From JASHPR01 sp963808705 (lineage in GTDB: Bacteria; Actinomycetota; Actinomycetes; Streptosporangiales; Streptosporangiaceae): a stretch of 64,000 nt of DNA. The notes beneath the pieces were generated by a model. It saw nothing but the letters and a program-made list of their open reading frames with translations, searched no databases and was not told where the DNA came from. Of this stretch, positions 57,502-64,000 are shown piece by piece; the first letter of the stretch is position 1, and each line of letters starts with the position of its first letter. The stretch spans positions 372,001 to 436,000 of the forward strand of contig CAWEHB010000005.1 in assembly GCA_963808705.1 (NCBI GenBank). The letters run 5' to 3'. The translations under genes were made by a program, and so were the position numbers.

Positions 57502-57996
57502 ATGCTCGGCGGTATGAGCGAGGATGCGCGGAGCCCGGCGCAGTATGCGTCCGACATCGATGCGGCGCGAGAGCGGCTGGTGGCCTTCGCCAGCGGCTGC
57601 ACCGACAAGCAATGGAATTCGGCGCCGCTGGACGGCGACCCGCGGCCGGTGGGGGTGGTCGTGGATCACGTGGCGCACTCCTACGAGTACCTGGCCGGGT
57701 GGATGCGCCAGGTGCTGGCCGGCGAGGCGGTGACGGTCAACAACGACGTCGTGGACGCGCTCAACGCGGAGCACGCGGCCCGGGCGGCGGCGGCGACGTC
57801 GGCCGAGGCGGTTGAGCACCTGCGCCGCAGCGGCGCGGTCCTCAGCCGGCTCGTGGCCGACTGCACCGCCGAGCAACTGCAGGCCGGCGACGGCCGCGTG
57901 GAGCGCTTCGCCCAGATCGCGATCCGGCACGCGGACAACCACCGTGCCGAGATCGAGGCCGGGCTCGCCGCGTCGGCCGGCCGCGGGCCGGGCTGA
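57502..57996 (+). CDS. DinB/MDMPI-like four-helix protein
   Basis: 164 residues from ATG 57502 (ATG 57514 alternative). Helices with histidines spaced as in the DinB metal-binding fold: VVVDHVAHSYEYLAGWMRQV, then VERFAQIAIRHADNHRAEIE. Family members use a 3-His site for thiol-dependent transfers or isomerisations (mycothiol or bacillithiol enzymes). Specific reaction unknown. Its leader is the repeated inverted-repeat element copy B. Confidence 0.75.
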   Translation: MLGGMSEDARSPAQYASDIDAARERLVAFASGCTDKQWNSAPLDGDPRPVGVVVDHVAHSYEYLAGWMRQVLAGEAVTVNNDVVDALNAEHAARAAAATSAEAVEHLRRSGAVLSRLVADCTAEQLQAGDGRVERFAQIAIRHADNHRAEIEAGLAASAGRGPG

Positions 57997-58062
57997 CGCC
58001 GCGCCGGGCCGCCGCCGCCCGGCGGCCGCCGCGCGCGCTCGCGATGTGAGAGCCTGGAGGAG

Positions 58063-58923
58063 ATGGCCGACTCGTTTGCCGCCCGGTTCGCCATGGTCCG
58101 CGCCCGCCACGGGCCGCTGGTGTGGGGCCTGGACCCGTCCGGGGACCTGCTCGACACGTGGGGGCTCGGCGACTGCGCCGACGGGCTGGACCGTTTCGCC
58201 GACATCATGCTGGACGCCGCGGTCGGCGCGGTCGGGCTGGTGAAGCCGCAGTCGGCGTTCTACGAGCGGCACGGGTGGCGGGGGATCCGCACGCTGCAAC
58301 GCCTGGTCGCCGACGCGCGCGCGGCCGGCCTGCTGGTGATCCTGGACGTCAAGCGCGGGGACGTCGGGACGACCAACGAGGCCTATGCGGAGGCCTTCCT
58401 CGGCGCCGGCGCTCCGCTGGAAGCCGACGCGGTGACCGTCCATCCCTATCTCGGGCTGGGCGCGATGAACGCCTTCGTGTCCCGCGCCCGCGAGGCCGGC
58501 GCCTGCCTCCTGGTCGTGACCCGGTCATCGAATCCCGAGGGCCGGGCGGTGCAGGCGGCGCGCGTCCCGGAGGCCGGGCGCAGCGTCGAGGAAACGCTGC
58601 TGCGCGAGATCGGGAAGCTCAACGCGGCCCTGGCGCCCGGCGGCATCGGGCCGGTCGGCGCGGTCGTCGGCCCGGCGCCCCTGGAGCCGTCGCTGGACTT
58701 GGCCGCCGCGCACGCCTTGTTCCTCGCCCCGGGTCTCGGCGCCCAGGGCGCCACCTGCGCTGACGTGGCGTGGACCTTCGCCGCGTGCCCGGACCGGGTC
58801 ATGCCGAGCGCGTCCCGGTCGCTGCTCTCCGCTGGCCCGGACCGCAGCGCCCTCCGGGACGCCGTCACGGCCCTGGCCGCCGAGCTGCGCGGCGCGCTGC
58901 CCGCAGGCCGGCCCAGGGCGTAG
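58063..58923 (+). CDS. pyrF: Orotidine 5'-phosphate decarboxylase (type 2)
   Basis: 286 residues from ATG 58063. The catalytic Lys-Asp network is in LLVILDVKRGDVGTTNEAYA; substrate loop LVWGLDPSGDLLDTWGL, VKPQSAFYERHGWRG, ADAVTVHPYLGLGAMNAFV, and the phosphate-gripper end PGLGAQGATCADVAW. Last step of UMP synthesis. It is unlinked from the other pyr genes in this window, so it may be either the sole copy or a second one. Confidence 0.92.
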   Translation: MADSFAARFAMVRARHGPLVWGLDPSGDLLDTWGLGDCADGLDRFADIMLDAAVGAVGLVKPQSAFYERHGWRGIRTLQRLVADARAAGLLVILDVKRGDVGTTNEAYAEAFLGAGAPLEADAVTVHPYLGLGAMNAFVSRAREAGACLLVVTRSSNPEGRAVQAARVPEAGRSVEETLLREIGKLNAALAPGGIGPVGAVVGPAPLEPSLDLAAAHALFLAPGLGAQGATCADVAWTFAACPDRVMPSASRSLLSAGPDRSALRDAVTALAAELRGALPAGRPRA

Positions 58924-59090
58924 GGACGGCCGGCCGGACCCGGCCCATGCCGACCAGGCCGGCCTCCGCGCCCTGAACGCCCACCTCGCCTTCTACCTCA
59001 TCCCCGCCTAACGAGGCCCGCCCGTCCCCCGGAAAAGGGCGCCAGCCGGGAGGGGGAGAGCCTGGCCGGGGCGCGTGGGAGGGTGGGGGC

Positions 59091-59516
59091 ATGACAACTA
59101 GTCCTGTGCCCCGCAACGTAGCCGTCGAGCGGATAGCCAGTGGCGTGTTCGAGGCTGTCAACAGCCGGGGCGGCCGGATCAAGTTCGGCACCGGCGGCAA
59201 TGCCGATTTCACGCCGACCGAACTGCTGCTTGCCGCGATCGGCGGTTGCACCTCGATCGACGTCGACATCCTGACCTCGCGCCGGGCCGAACCGGAGAGC
59301 TTCGAGGTGCTGGTCGACGCCGAGAAGGTCCGCGACGACGAGGGCAACCGGCTGACCGGCATCAAGGTCGCGTTCCGGATCTCGTTTCCCGCTGGCGAGC
59401 AGGGCGACCAGGCCAGGGCGATCCTGCCCGACGTGGTGCGGAAGTCGCACGACCGGCTGTGCACGGTCGGCCGCACCGTCGAGGTCGGCACGCACATCGC
59501 GACCCGGATCGAGTGA
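59091..59516 (+). CDS. OsmC-family peroxide reductase-like protein
   Basis: 141 residues from ATG 59091. Two redox cysteines at the family positions: LLLAAIGGCTSIDVDIL and KSHDRLCTVGRTVEVG; DFTPTELLLAAI is the usual motif. OsmC proteins reduce organic hydroperoxides via a dithiol. Stands alone, with a long Gly-rich upstream stretch but no clear operator. Confidence 0.88.
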   Translation: MTTSPVPRNVAVERIASGVFEAVNSRGGRIKFGTGGNADFTPTELLLAAIGGCTSIDVDILTSRRAEPESFEVLVDAEKVRDDEGNRLTGIKVAFRISFPAGEQGDQARAILPDVVRKSHDRLCTVGRTVEVGTHIATRIE

Positions 59517-59524
59517 CCGGCGGG

Positions 59525-59775
59525 CCGCCCCGGCGACGACCTTGGTCCGGCCGCCCGCGCCGCGCAGTATCCCGGGTTCGCCGCGTTCACCTTGATGGGC
59601 GTCCCGCAGTTCCTTGGCGTACATCGCGGTGACCATGTTGAGCGCGGCCTTGGACGAGGGGTAGGGGACCGAGGCCATCGGGTACAGCGGGCTGTCCGGA
59701 TCGGTCATCGAGGCGATCGAGCCGACCTCGCTGGAGACGTTGACGATCCGCCCGGCCGCCGCCCGGCGCAGCAGC
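59525..59775 (-). pseudogene. Remnant of an SDR oxidoreductase
   Basis: On the minus strand: LRRAAAGRIVNVSSEVGSIA then MTDPDSPLYPMASVPYPSSK and AALNMVTAMYAKELRDAHQG, i.e. the catalytic Ser (NVSS) and YxxxK (YPSSK) of an SDR. Near 59600 the frame breaks; NAANPGYCA, the expected next motif, continues in another frame. The N-terminal cofactor fold is absent. A fragment truncated at both ends and frameshifted. Confidence 0.75.
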
Positions 59776-59814
59776 GGCGAACAGGGTGTCGAGGCGCGGG
59801 GTCGGCGGGCGCGG

Positions 59815-60372
59815 TCACGGGTGGTACATCTCTTCCAGGCCGGTGATCCGGCTGAGCGGCCCGGTGACCATGAAGATGCGCGTGTCCTCGTCCGCGGCCA
59901 GGTAGGCGGCCAGCTTGTACGGGCCGATGGCCACCGAGTGCATCGCGGGTATCGGGAAGATCGTGATGGACGCGCCCGGGATCACGTGGCCGGTCACGGT
60001 GGCCGTGGCGAAGTCGTAGTGGAGGTCATCGGCGCCGCCGCAGACCAGCGTGGTCGGATTGCCGGTCAGGGTCAGCGCGCCATCGGTGCCGGCCTGCGCC
60101 GCGGTGACATGCAGGAAGGTGTGTGCGGCCAGGGCGGCACACGCGGGAGAGACGGTCCCGGGCGGAGCGGCTTGCGGGGCCGGGCTGGACGGGGGCGCGG
60201 TCGCCGGGCCGCTGGCGGCCGGGCCGGATGCGGCCGGGCTGGGCGTGGGCGACGGTGCCGGGGCGCCGGGAGTGCCACGGGCGGTGGCGGCATGGCCTGA
60301 GGAGCCGCACGCAGCCGCCAGCAGCGCCACCAGCACCCCCGTGCCTCCGGTCATCAGCCGGGCGCGGTTCAC
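59815..60372 (-). CDS. Putative lipoprotein
   Basis: 185 residues from GTG 60372 (GAGGTGGGG upstream; ATG 60405 possible). Signal peptide with lipobox LLAAAC, a Pro/Ser/Ala-rich stalk (PSPTPSPAASGPAASGP), then a small beta domain (FLHVTAAQAGTDGALTLTGN ... ADDLHYDFATATVTGHVIPG ... HSVAIGPYKLAAYLAADED). Two cysteines (PACAAL and LVCGGA) could form a disulphide. Family not recognised; probably a small surface-exposed domain. Confidence 0.7.
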   Translation of the reverse strand: MNRARLMTGGTGVLVALLAAACGSSGHAATARGTPGAPAPSPTPSPAASGPAASGPATAPPSSPAPQAAPPGTVSPACAALAAHTFLHVTAAQAGTDGALTLTGNPTTLVCGGADDLHYDFATATVTGHVIPGASITIFPIPAMHSVAIGPYKLAAYLAADEDTRIFMVTGPLSRITGLEEMYHP

Positions 60373-60388
60373 CTGTGCCCCCACCTCA

Positions 60389-60613
60389 TCACGGCCATAA
60401 CTCATACCGCGGACAAGTCCGGTCAATGGTATCTTCCGGTACCCGGTGCTGAATCCGCGCCGTTACCGGCCGGCGAGATCCGCCCGGACGTCGACGTTGA
60501 CCTCCTGTCCGCAGCCGGCCCGCGATCGTGTCCGGGGCGACGAGCTCGTAGCTGAATCCGCATTCCTGGCACGTCACGCAGCGACGGTACGGTCTGCGCG
60601 CCGCCGGGCACAA
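60389..60613 (-). pseudogene. Fragment with a CxxCGF zinc-ribbon-like start
   Basis: The minus strand reads RRCVTCQECGFSYELVAPDT then IAGRL, which resembles the zinc-ribbon N-terminus of some DinB-type proteins, followed at once by unrelated Arg-rich sequence. No complete gene can be built in the 230-base gap between the lipoprotein and the cupin. Probably a gene relic. Confidence 0.4.
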
Positions 60614-60659
60614 GGCGCGGCCGCCGCCAGGTCATGTCGCCTAACCGGGGGACACGGCG

Positions 60660-61049
60660 TCAGGCCGGGTATTCGCCGGTCACGAGCTCGCCCCAGTGCG
60701 CCGTCGCCCCGTCGACGGCCTGCTGCACGGCCAGGTGGGTCATGAACGTGCGCGGGCCCGCCCCGTGCCAGTGCCACTCGCCGGCTTCCGTCCACACGGT
60801 GTCCCCGGCGCGGATCTCCGTAACGTCCCCGCCCCGGGCCTGGACCAGGCCGGCGCCCTCGGTGACGTGCAGGACCTGCCCGCGCGGATGGGCGTGCCAG
60901 GCCGTGCGGGAGCCCGGGGTGAAGTGGACGCTGTAGACCGCGACCGGTGACGCCTCGGATGGTACCGCGATCTTGTCCATCCACGCGGTCCCGGTGAAGT
61001 TCTCCGCGGGGCCCTGCTCGCTGTCGCGGCCGCCGTACCGGATGTCCAT
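60660..61049 (-). CDS. Cupin-domain protein
   Basis: 129 residues from ATG 61049 (GAGAGGAA upstream). Single cupin barrel with metal motif 1 PGSRTAWHAHPRGQVLHVTEG (GX5HXHX3,4E) and motif 2 AGDTVWTEAGEWHWHGAGP (with histidine). Close in design to the small cupins often fused or adjacent to CMD proteins that act on quinones or carboxylates. Reaction unknown. Confidence 0.85.
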   Translation of the reverse strand: MDIRYGGRDSEQGPAENFTGTAWMDKIAVPSEASPVAVYSVHFTPGSRTAWHAHPRGQVLHVTEGAGLVQARGGDVTEIRAGDTVWTEAGEWHWHGAGPRTFMTHLAVQQAVDGATAHWGELVTGEYPA

Positions 61050-61138
61050 GCGCGTTCCTCTCGCTGGGTGCCTCGGTCGCCACCATCGTCACCCGGCAGC
61101 GGCGGCTGCGCGCCCGGAGCGGCCGAAGATGCAGCTAG

Positions 61139-61320
61139 GGCCGGCGAGACCCGCGTCGGCGCGGCCGGTCGGTGATGATCCGCTCCAGGATGCCGAACGC
61201 CTCAGCCGGGTACGGCGGCCGGTGCTGGTAGGCGTCCGCGACGCCCGGGTGACCGAACACCGCGGCCAGCCTGTCTCGCTCTGCCGGGCGGTGGCGCACC
61301 TCATCGCCGTCCTTTCCTGG
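61139..61320 (-). pseudogene. 5' stub of a class I SAM methyltransferase
   Basis: The minus strand has a short coding-like piece RPAERDRLAAVFGHPGVADA then YQHRPPYPAEAFGILERI, which is the conserved N-terminus of many class I methyltransferases, and stops being similar just where the SAM-binding DxGxGxG motif should begin. Part of the 355-base interval 61050-61404, which otherwise holds no supported gene. Confidence 0.55.
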
Positions 61321-61404
61321 GTTGCCGTTACATCCTCGGCTGATCCTGCGGCCCGCTACCATCACGTCGAAATGCAGGACCCCGGGGAGCAGGGAGGTGG
61401 CCCG

Positions 61405-62397
61405 ATGGGCGCACGACAACGGCCGGGCCCGGCAGCGGGCGTCGCCGGCCTGGCGCGCGTGACCGGCCTGGCGCGCCTGACCGGCCGGAGCCGCCGTCCC
61501 CGCCTGATCGGGGCGATGATCATGGTGGCCCTGGCCGGCGCGCTCGCCGCCTGCAGCAGTCCCGCCGCGTCGTCCGGCCCCACCTCAACGTCGGCGACCC
61601 AGGCCAGTCCGTCGGGTGCCGCCGCTTCGGGCGCGTCCGCCACCGCGTCTGCGGGTGCGGCGTCCGGGAGCGCGGCGGCGTTCGTGCCCATCGTCGAGCC
61701 GTTCGACCCCGGCCACCCGGCCCGCAGCCAGGCCCCGGCCAGCTGCGGCGGCCAGGCGACCACCCTGGCCGTCGAGCAGTGCTACCAGGCCAAGGCCGAG
61801 AGCACGGACGCGGCCATCGACAGCGCGCAGCTCGCCCGCTTCCAGAGCGGGTCGCAGGTGCAGCGAGCGGCCATCCTGGCTGACGACAGCGCCTGGCTGG
61901 CCGCCCGGCCGCCCGTGTGCGCCGCGGCCTTCGCCGGAGGCGGGTCCGCCGCGGAGATCGACATCGCGGCCTGCCTGCTCGACGAGAGCACCGCCCGCCT
62001 GGACGCCGTGCAGGGGATAACCCCGCCGGAGGCGACACTCAAGGCCACGGACAACACCGATCCCCGGGCCTTCTCCTGGTACACCACCCCGGAGGGCTCT
62101 CGCATCGCCATGGTGGACACCCAGGGCGACGGCACCGGCGGCGCGATCATCGCCTGGGTGATCATCGGCGGAGCTGACGGGTTCGTGGTCAACCCGGGCC
62201 AGTTCTACTTCAGCGACGGGTCCTTCACCGACCACGGCGTGGTCCAGCCGCCCAACCCGAGCTTCCACCGCGTGCCGCCGGGGACCGAGTACCAGTTCGC
62301 CATCGACTACAGCCACCTGTCCGCCGACCCCAGCGCCGCCAAGGGCACGGGAGGCTACGTCTACGTGCCGGGCGTCCCGGTCGCCATCTGGCAGTAG
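61405..62397 (+). CDS. Lipoprotein with LprI-like (DUF1311) domain
   Basis: 330 residues from ATG 61405 (GGGAGG seven to eight bases upstream). Signal peptide with lipobox LAAC (GALAACSS), a Ser/Ala/Thr linker, an LprI-like cysteine domain (CGGQATTLAVEQCYQAKAES ... DSAWLAARPPVCAAAF) like periplasmic lysozyme inhibitors, then a C-terminal beta domain (GGAIIAWVIIGGADGFVVNP ... GTEYQFAIDYSHLS). Putative envelope defence or scaffold. The C-terminal domain is not recognised. Confidence 0.75.
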   Translation: MGARQRPGPAAGVAGLARVTGLARLTGRSRRPRLIGAMIMVALAGALAACSSPAASSGPTSTSATQASPSGAAASGASATASAGAASGSAAAFVPIVEPFDPGHPARSQAPASCGGQATTLAVEQCYQAKAESTDAAIDSAQLARFQSGSQVQRAAILADDSAWLAARPPVCAAAFAGGGSAAEIDIAACLLDESTARLDAVQGITPPEATLKATDNTDPRAFSWYTTPEGSRIAMVDTQGDGTGGAIIAWVIIGGADGFVVNPGQFYFSDGSFTDHGVVQPPNPSFHRVPPGTEYQFAIDYSHLSADPSAAKGTGGYVYVPGVPVAIWQ

Positions 62398-62409
62398 TGG
62401 GCTCCGGCC

Positions 62410-63618
62410 CTAGCCGACGATCAGGGAGGTCGCGTTCGGCCCCGGCCGGATGGCGGCGACGGAGAGCCGGGCGGCGCCGGGGCGCCACGACGCGACCTGG
62501 ACCCTGGTCGTGAAGGTCAGTTCCGCGATCAGGGTGTCGCTGGCGGCGGGCCAGCCGAAGCCGGCCATGGCGTCGCTGCTGACGAAGGTCCGCGGCACGA
62601 CCGTCAGGCGGCCGGTGGCCACCGACACCACGTCGAGCTGTGCCGCCAGCGCGCCGTCGTCTCCGTTGTTGTAGAGGCTCACCTCGATGGCGAGGAAATC
62701 GCCGTCGGGACTGAACGCGCCGTTCGCGGGCGAGCCTGCCCCCGGCAGCCCGACCGTGGTCTGTCGGCCTGTGACCAGGTCCAGCACCTGTACCCGGCAG
62801 ACCGGGGCGCATCCCGCCGCCCACGCGACCTCGCTCGGGTTCGCCGCGACCACTCCGTCGAACGCGCGCCCAGCCCGGGCGGTGGCCGGGTTCCACAGCC
62901 GGTAGGCCGAGGTCCCGGGACGCTGCGCCGCGGGGGCCAGCAGCAGGCCGCGGTCGGTCGCCTGGTCGATCACGTACCCGGCCGGGAGCCTGAGCGCCGT
63001 CCCGAGCGCCGCGCCGGCCACGCTGACCTCCCGGGCCGTGCCGGCGGCCGTGCCCAGGTCCGCGCCCGGCGGGTAGCTGGTCAGCCAGACGGCGCCCGCC
63101 GTGGCGGCGGGCGCGACCCCGTTGGCCAGCCCGACCTGGGTCACGGACTGCGCGCGGTCGCCGAGAAAGTAGACGGGCAGCGGCGGCCCGGCGCAGTTGC
63201 CGCAGCCGGCCGGGGTGCCGGACAGGGCCTGGACCGCCCAGCCTCCGGCGACGCGGGTGAACTGGTAGCCGTACCGGTCGCGGGGCAGGCCGCCGATCGG
63301 CTGCGTGCGGCCGGTGGCCGGCCAGAACCAGAGCGGCTGCTCCCCGGTGACGGGCAGCCGGAGGCTGCCGTCCCAGGGCAGGGTCTGCCCGATGAGCCCG
63401 CTGGGCTCGACCGCCTGCCCGGGCGCGAGTTCGCCGGGAGCCGACGGCACCGGGCTCGCGGCGCTCGCCGTCGGGCGGGGCCGCGACGCGTCCGGCCGGT
63501 GACGCGGCAGGTGCAAGACGATCACGACCGTTGCCAGCACGAGGACAGCGACCGCGGCCAGGCCGAGCGGCCACCGGCGGGGTTCGCGGTCCCCGCCCTG
63601 GCCGAGGATGTCAGGCAT
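62410..63618 (-). CDS. Membrane-anchored beta-propeller-like protein
   Basis: 402 residues from ATG 63618 (GTG 63654 possible). One N-terminal helix (LGLAAVAVLVLATVVIVLHL), a Pro/Ser linker, then repeated beta blades with WFWPATGRTQPIGGLPRDRY, VWLTSYPPGADLG, LWNPATARAGRAF and FSPDGDFLAIEVSLYNNG, typical of WD40/YVTN-like propellers. A CGNC and CAPVC pair may be disulphides. Probably an extracytoplasmic interaction protein. Convergent with the LprI-like gene by 12 bases. Confidence 0.72.
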   Translation of the reverse strand: MPDILGQGGDREPRRWPLGLAAVAVLVLATVVIVLHLPRHRPDASRPRPTASAASPVPSAPGELAPGQAVEPSGLIGQTLPWDGSLRLPVTGEQPLWFWPATGRTQPIGGLPRDRYGYQFTRVAGGWAVQALSGTPAGCGNCAGPPLPVYFLGDRAQSVTQVGLANGVAPAATAGAVWLTSYPPGADLGTAAGTAREVSVAGAALGTALRLPAGYVIDQATDRGLLLAPAAQRPGTSAYRLWNPATARAGRAFDGVVAANPSEVAWAAGCAPVCRVQVLDLVTGRQTTVGLPGAGSPANGAFSPDGDFLAIEVSLYNNGDDGALAAQLDVVSVATGRLTVVPRTFVSSDAMAGFGWPAASDTLIAELTFTTRVQVASWRPGAARLSVAAIRPGPNATSLIVG

Positions 63619-63814
63619 GGCCGCACCGCCCAGAGCATGCTGGTCTGTGGCCACGACGATACTTCGCCCCGCCCGGCACAGCTACCGCACGGGCGGCCAG
63701 CACGCCGCCGACAGCCGCTCCGGCTTGCGGGCCAGGTCCCGGGGCGCCCTGTGCCGGTCCGGGCGCGAGGCGTAGCGTTCTGTATGTCCCTGCCCGGCCT
63801 TTCCCGGAGGCGTA

Positions 63815-64000
63815 ATGACCCAGGGTCCTGACCAGCCAGCCGAGGAGTTCCGCCGCGACCGCCACGAGCACGGCGGCTACCCGGACCACGTCGATGACGA
63901 CCGGCTTGCCCGCCTGACTGAGGAAGAGCGGGTCGAGGCCGGGGTCGACGCCTACGACCCGGACGAGGTGCCGCCGGCCACTGACACGCCGCCGCAGCCG
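63815..64000 (+). CDS. Acidic protein of unknown function, 5' part (cut by window edge)
   Basis: Open to the right edge from ATG 63815 (CGGAGG upstream). The visible 62 residues MTQGPDQPAEEFRRDRHEHG ... DHVDDDRLARLTEEERVEAG ... VDAYDPDEVPPATDTPP are acidic and polar with no membrane segment. I recall similar short acidic proteins in actinobacteria, without a known role. Confidence 0.55.
   Translation, partial: MTQGPDQPAEEFRRDRHEHGGYPDHVDDDRLARLTEEERVEAGVDAYDPDEVPPATDTPPQP

Noticed and set aside
1..64000. tRNA, rRNA or CRISPR loci
   Set aside because: I looked for T-loop GGTTCGA-type motifs, rRNA signatures and spaced repeats by eye and found none; a dedicated tRNA search could still find one.

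Overview
The window is very GC-rich (roughly 70% or more), almost wholly coding, with G/C-biased third codon positions, many GTG starts and GGAGG-type ribosome sites. Family content (DUF1707, DUF6458, DUF6325, GAP/Sap membrane proteins, RodZ-like HTH protein, class F sortase, translational ileS T-box, large LuxR-ATPase regulators) points to a soil-type Actinomycetota chromosome. I cannot name the genus. I found no rRNA, tRNA, CRISPR array, phage or transposase gene.

Layout. 0-7 kb: the start of a DNA topoisomerase IB gene overlapped by a MarR gene; a second MarR gene divergent from a quinone oxidoreductase across a palindromic operator; a RodZ-like protein; then an ATGA-linked trio (MFS remnant, intact GyrI-like protein, FAD-linked oxidase with an internal deletion). 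6.4-11.3 kb: class F sortase with a repeat-encoded N-terminus, a possible surface substrate, and an SDR / Baeyer-Villiger monooxygenase / esterase operon that reads as a ketone-degradation route. 11.4-23 kb: gene remnants, the ileS T-box leader and ileS, a TIG-domain membrane protein, a methyltransferase/LuxR remnant junction, an amino-acid-oxidase-like gene with no normal start codon, rraA, a secreted CE18-like deacetylase and an SGNH hydrolase.

23-55 kb is the most interesting part. It holds three LuxR/MalT-type (LAL) regulators, each next to a small protein sharing a YYEIRV...LLARLE-type domain, interleaved with energy and stress genes: GH15 glucanase/trehalase-like enzyme, GMC oxidoreductase, cytochrome bd (cydAB), a divergent G6PDH-like protein, NDH-2, CLC channel, HdeD, DUF2252, formylglycine-generating enzyme, CMD, RDD and GAP-family membrane proteins. 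A 17-bp palindrome, TCACCC-N5-GGGTGA, recurs at about fourteen intergenic places here, most often 35-60 bases before a start codon, and I saw no good copy in the intergenic DNA outside this interval. I read the region as one co-regulated stress/low-oxygen island. A DosR-like box (GGGAC-N4-GTCCC) at 27.9 kb agrees with that.

55-64 kb: DMT transporter, D-erythronate dehydrogenase-like epimerase, DinB-like protein, orotidine-phosphate decarboxylase (pyrF), OsmC protein, cupin and lipoproteins, mixed with short decayed fragments. A roughly 70-bp inverted-repeat element occurs twice (47.6 and 57.4 kb). Several single-base frameshifts or internal deletions (about 1.5, 5.4 and 48.2 kb) could be real decay or assembly error.
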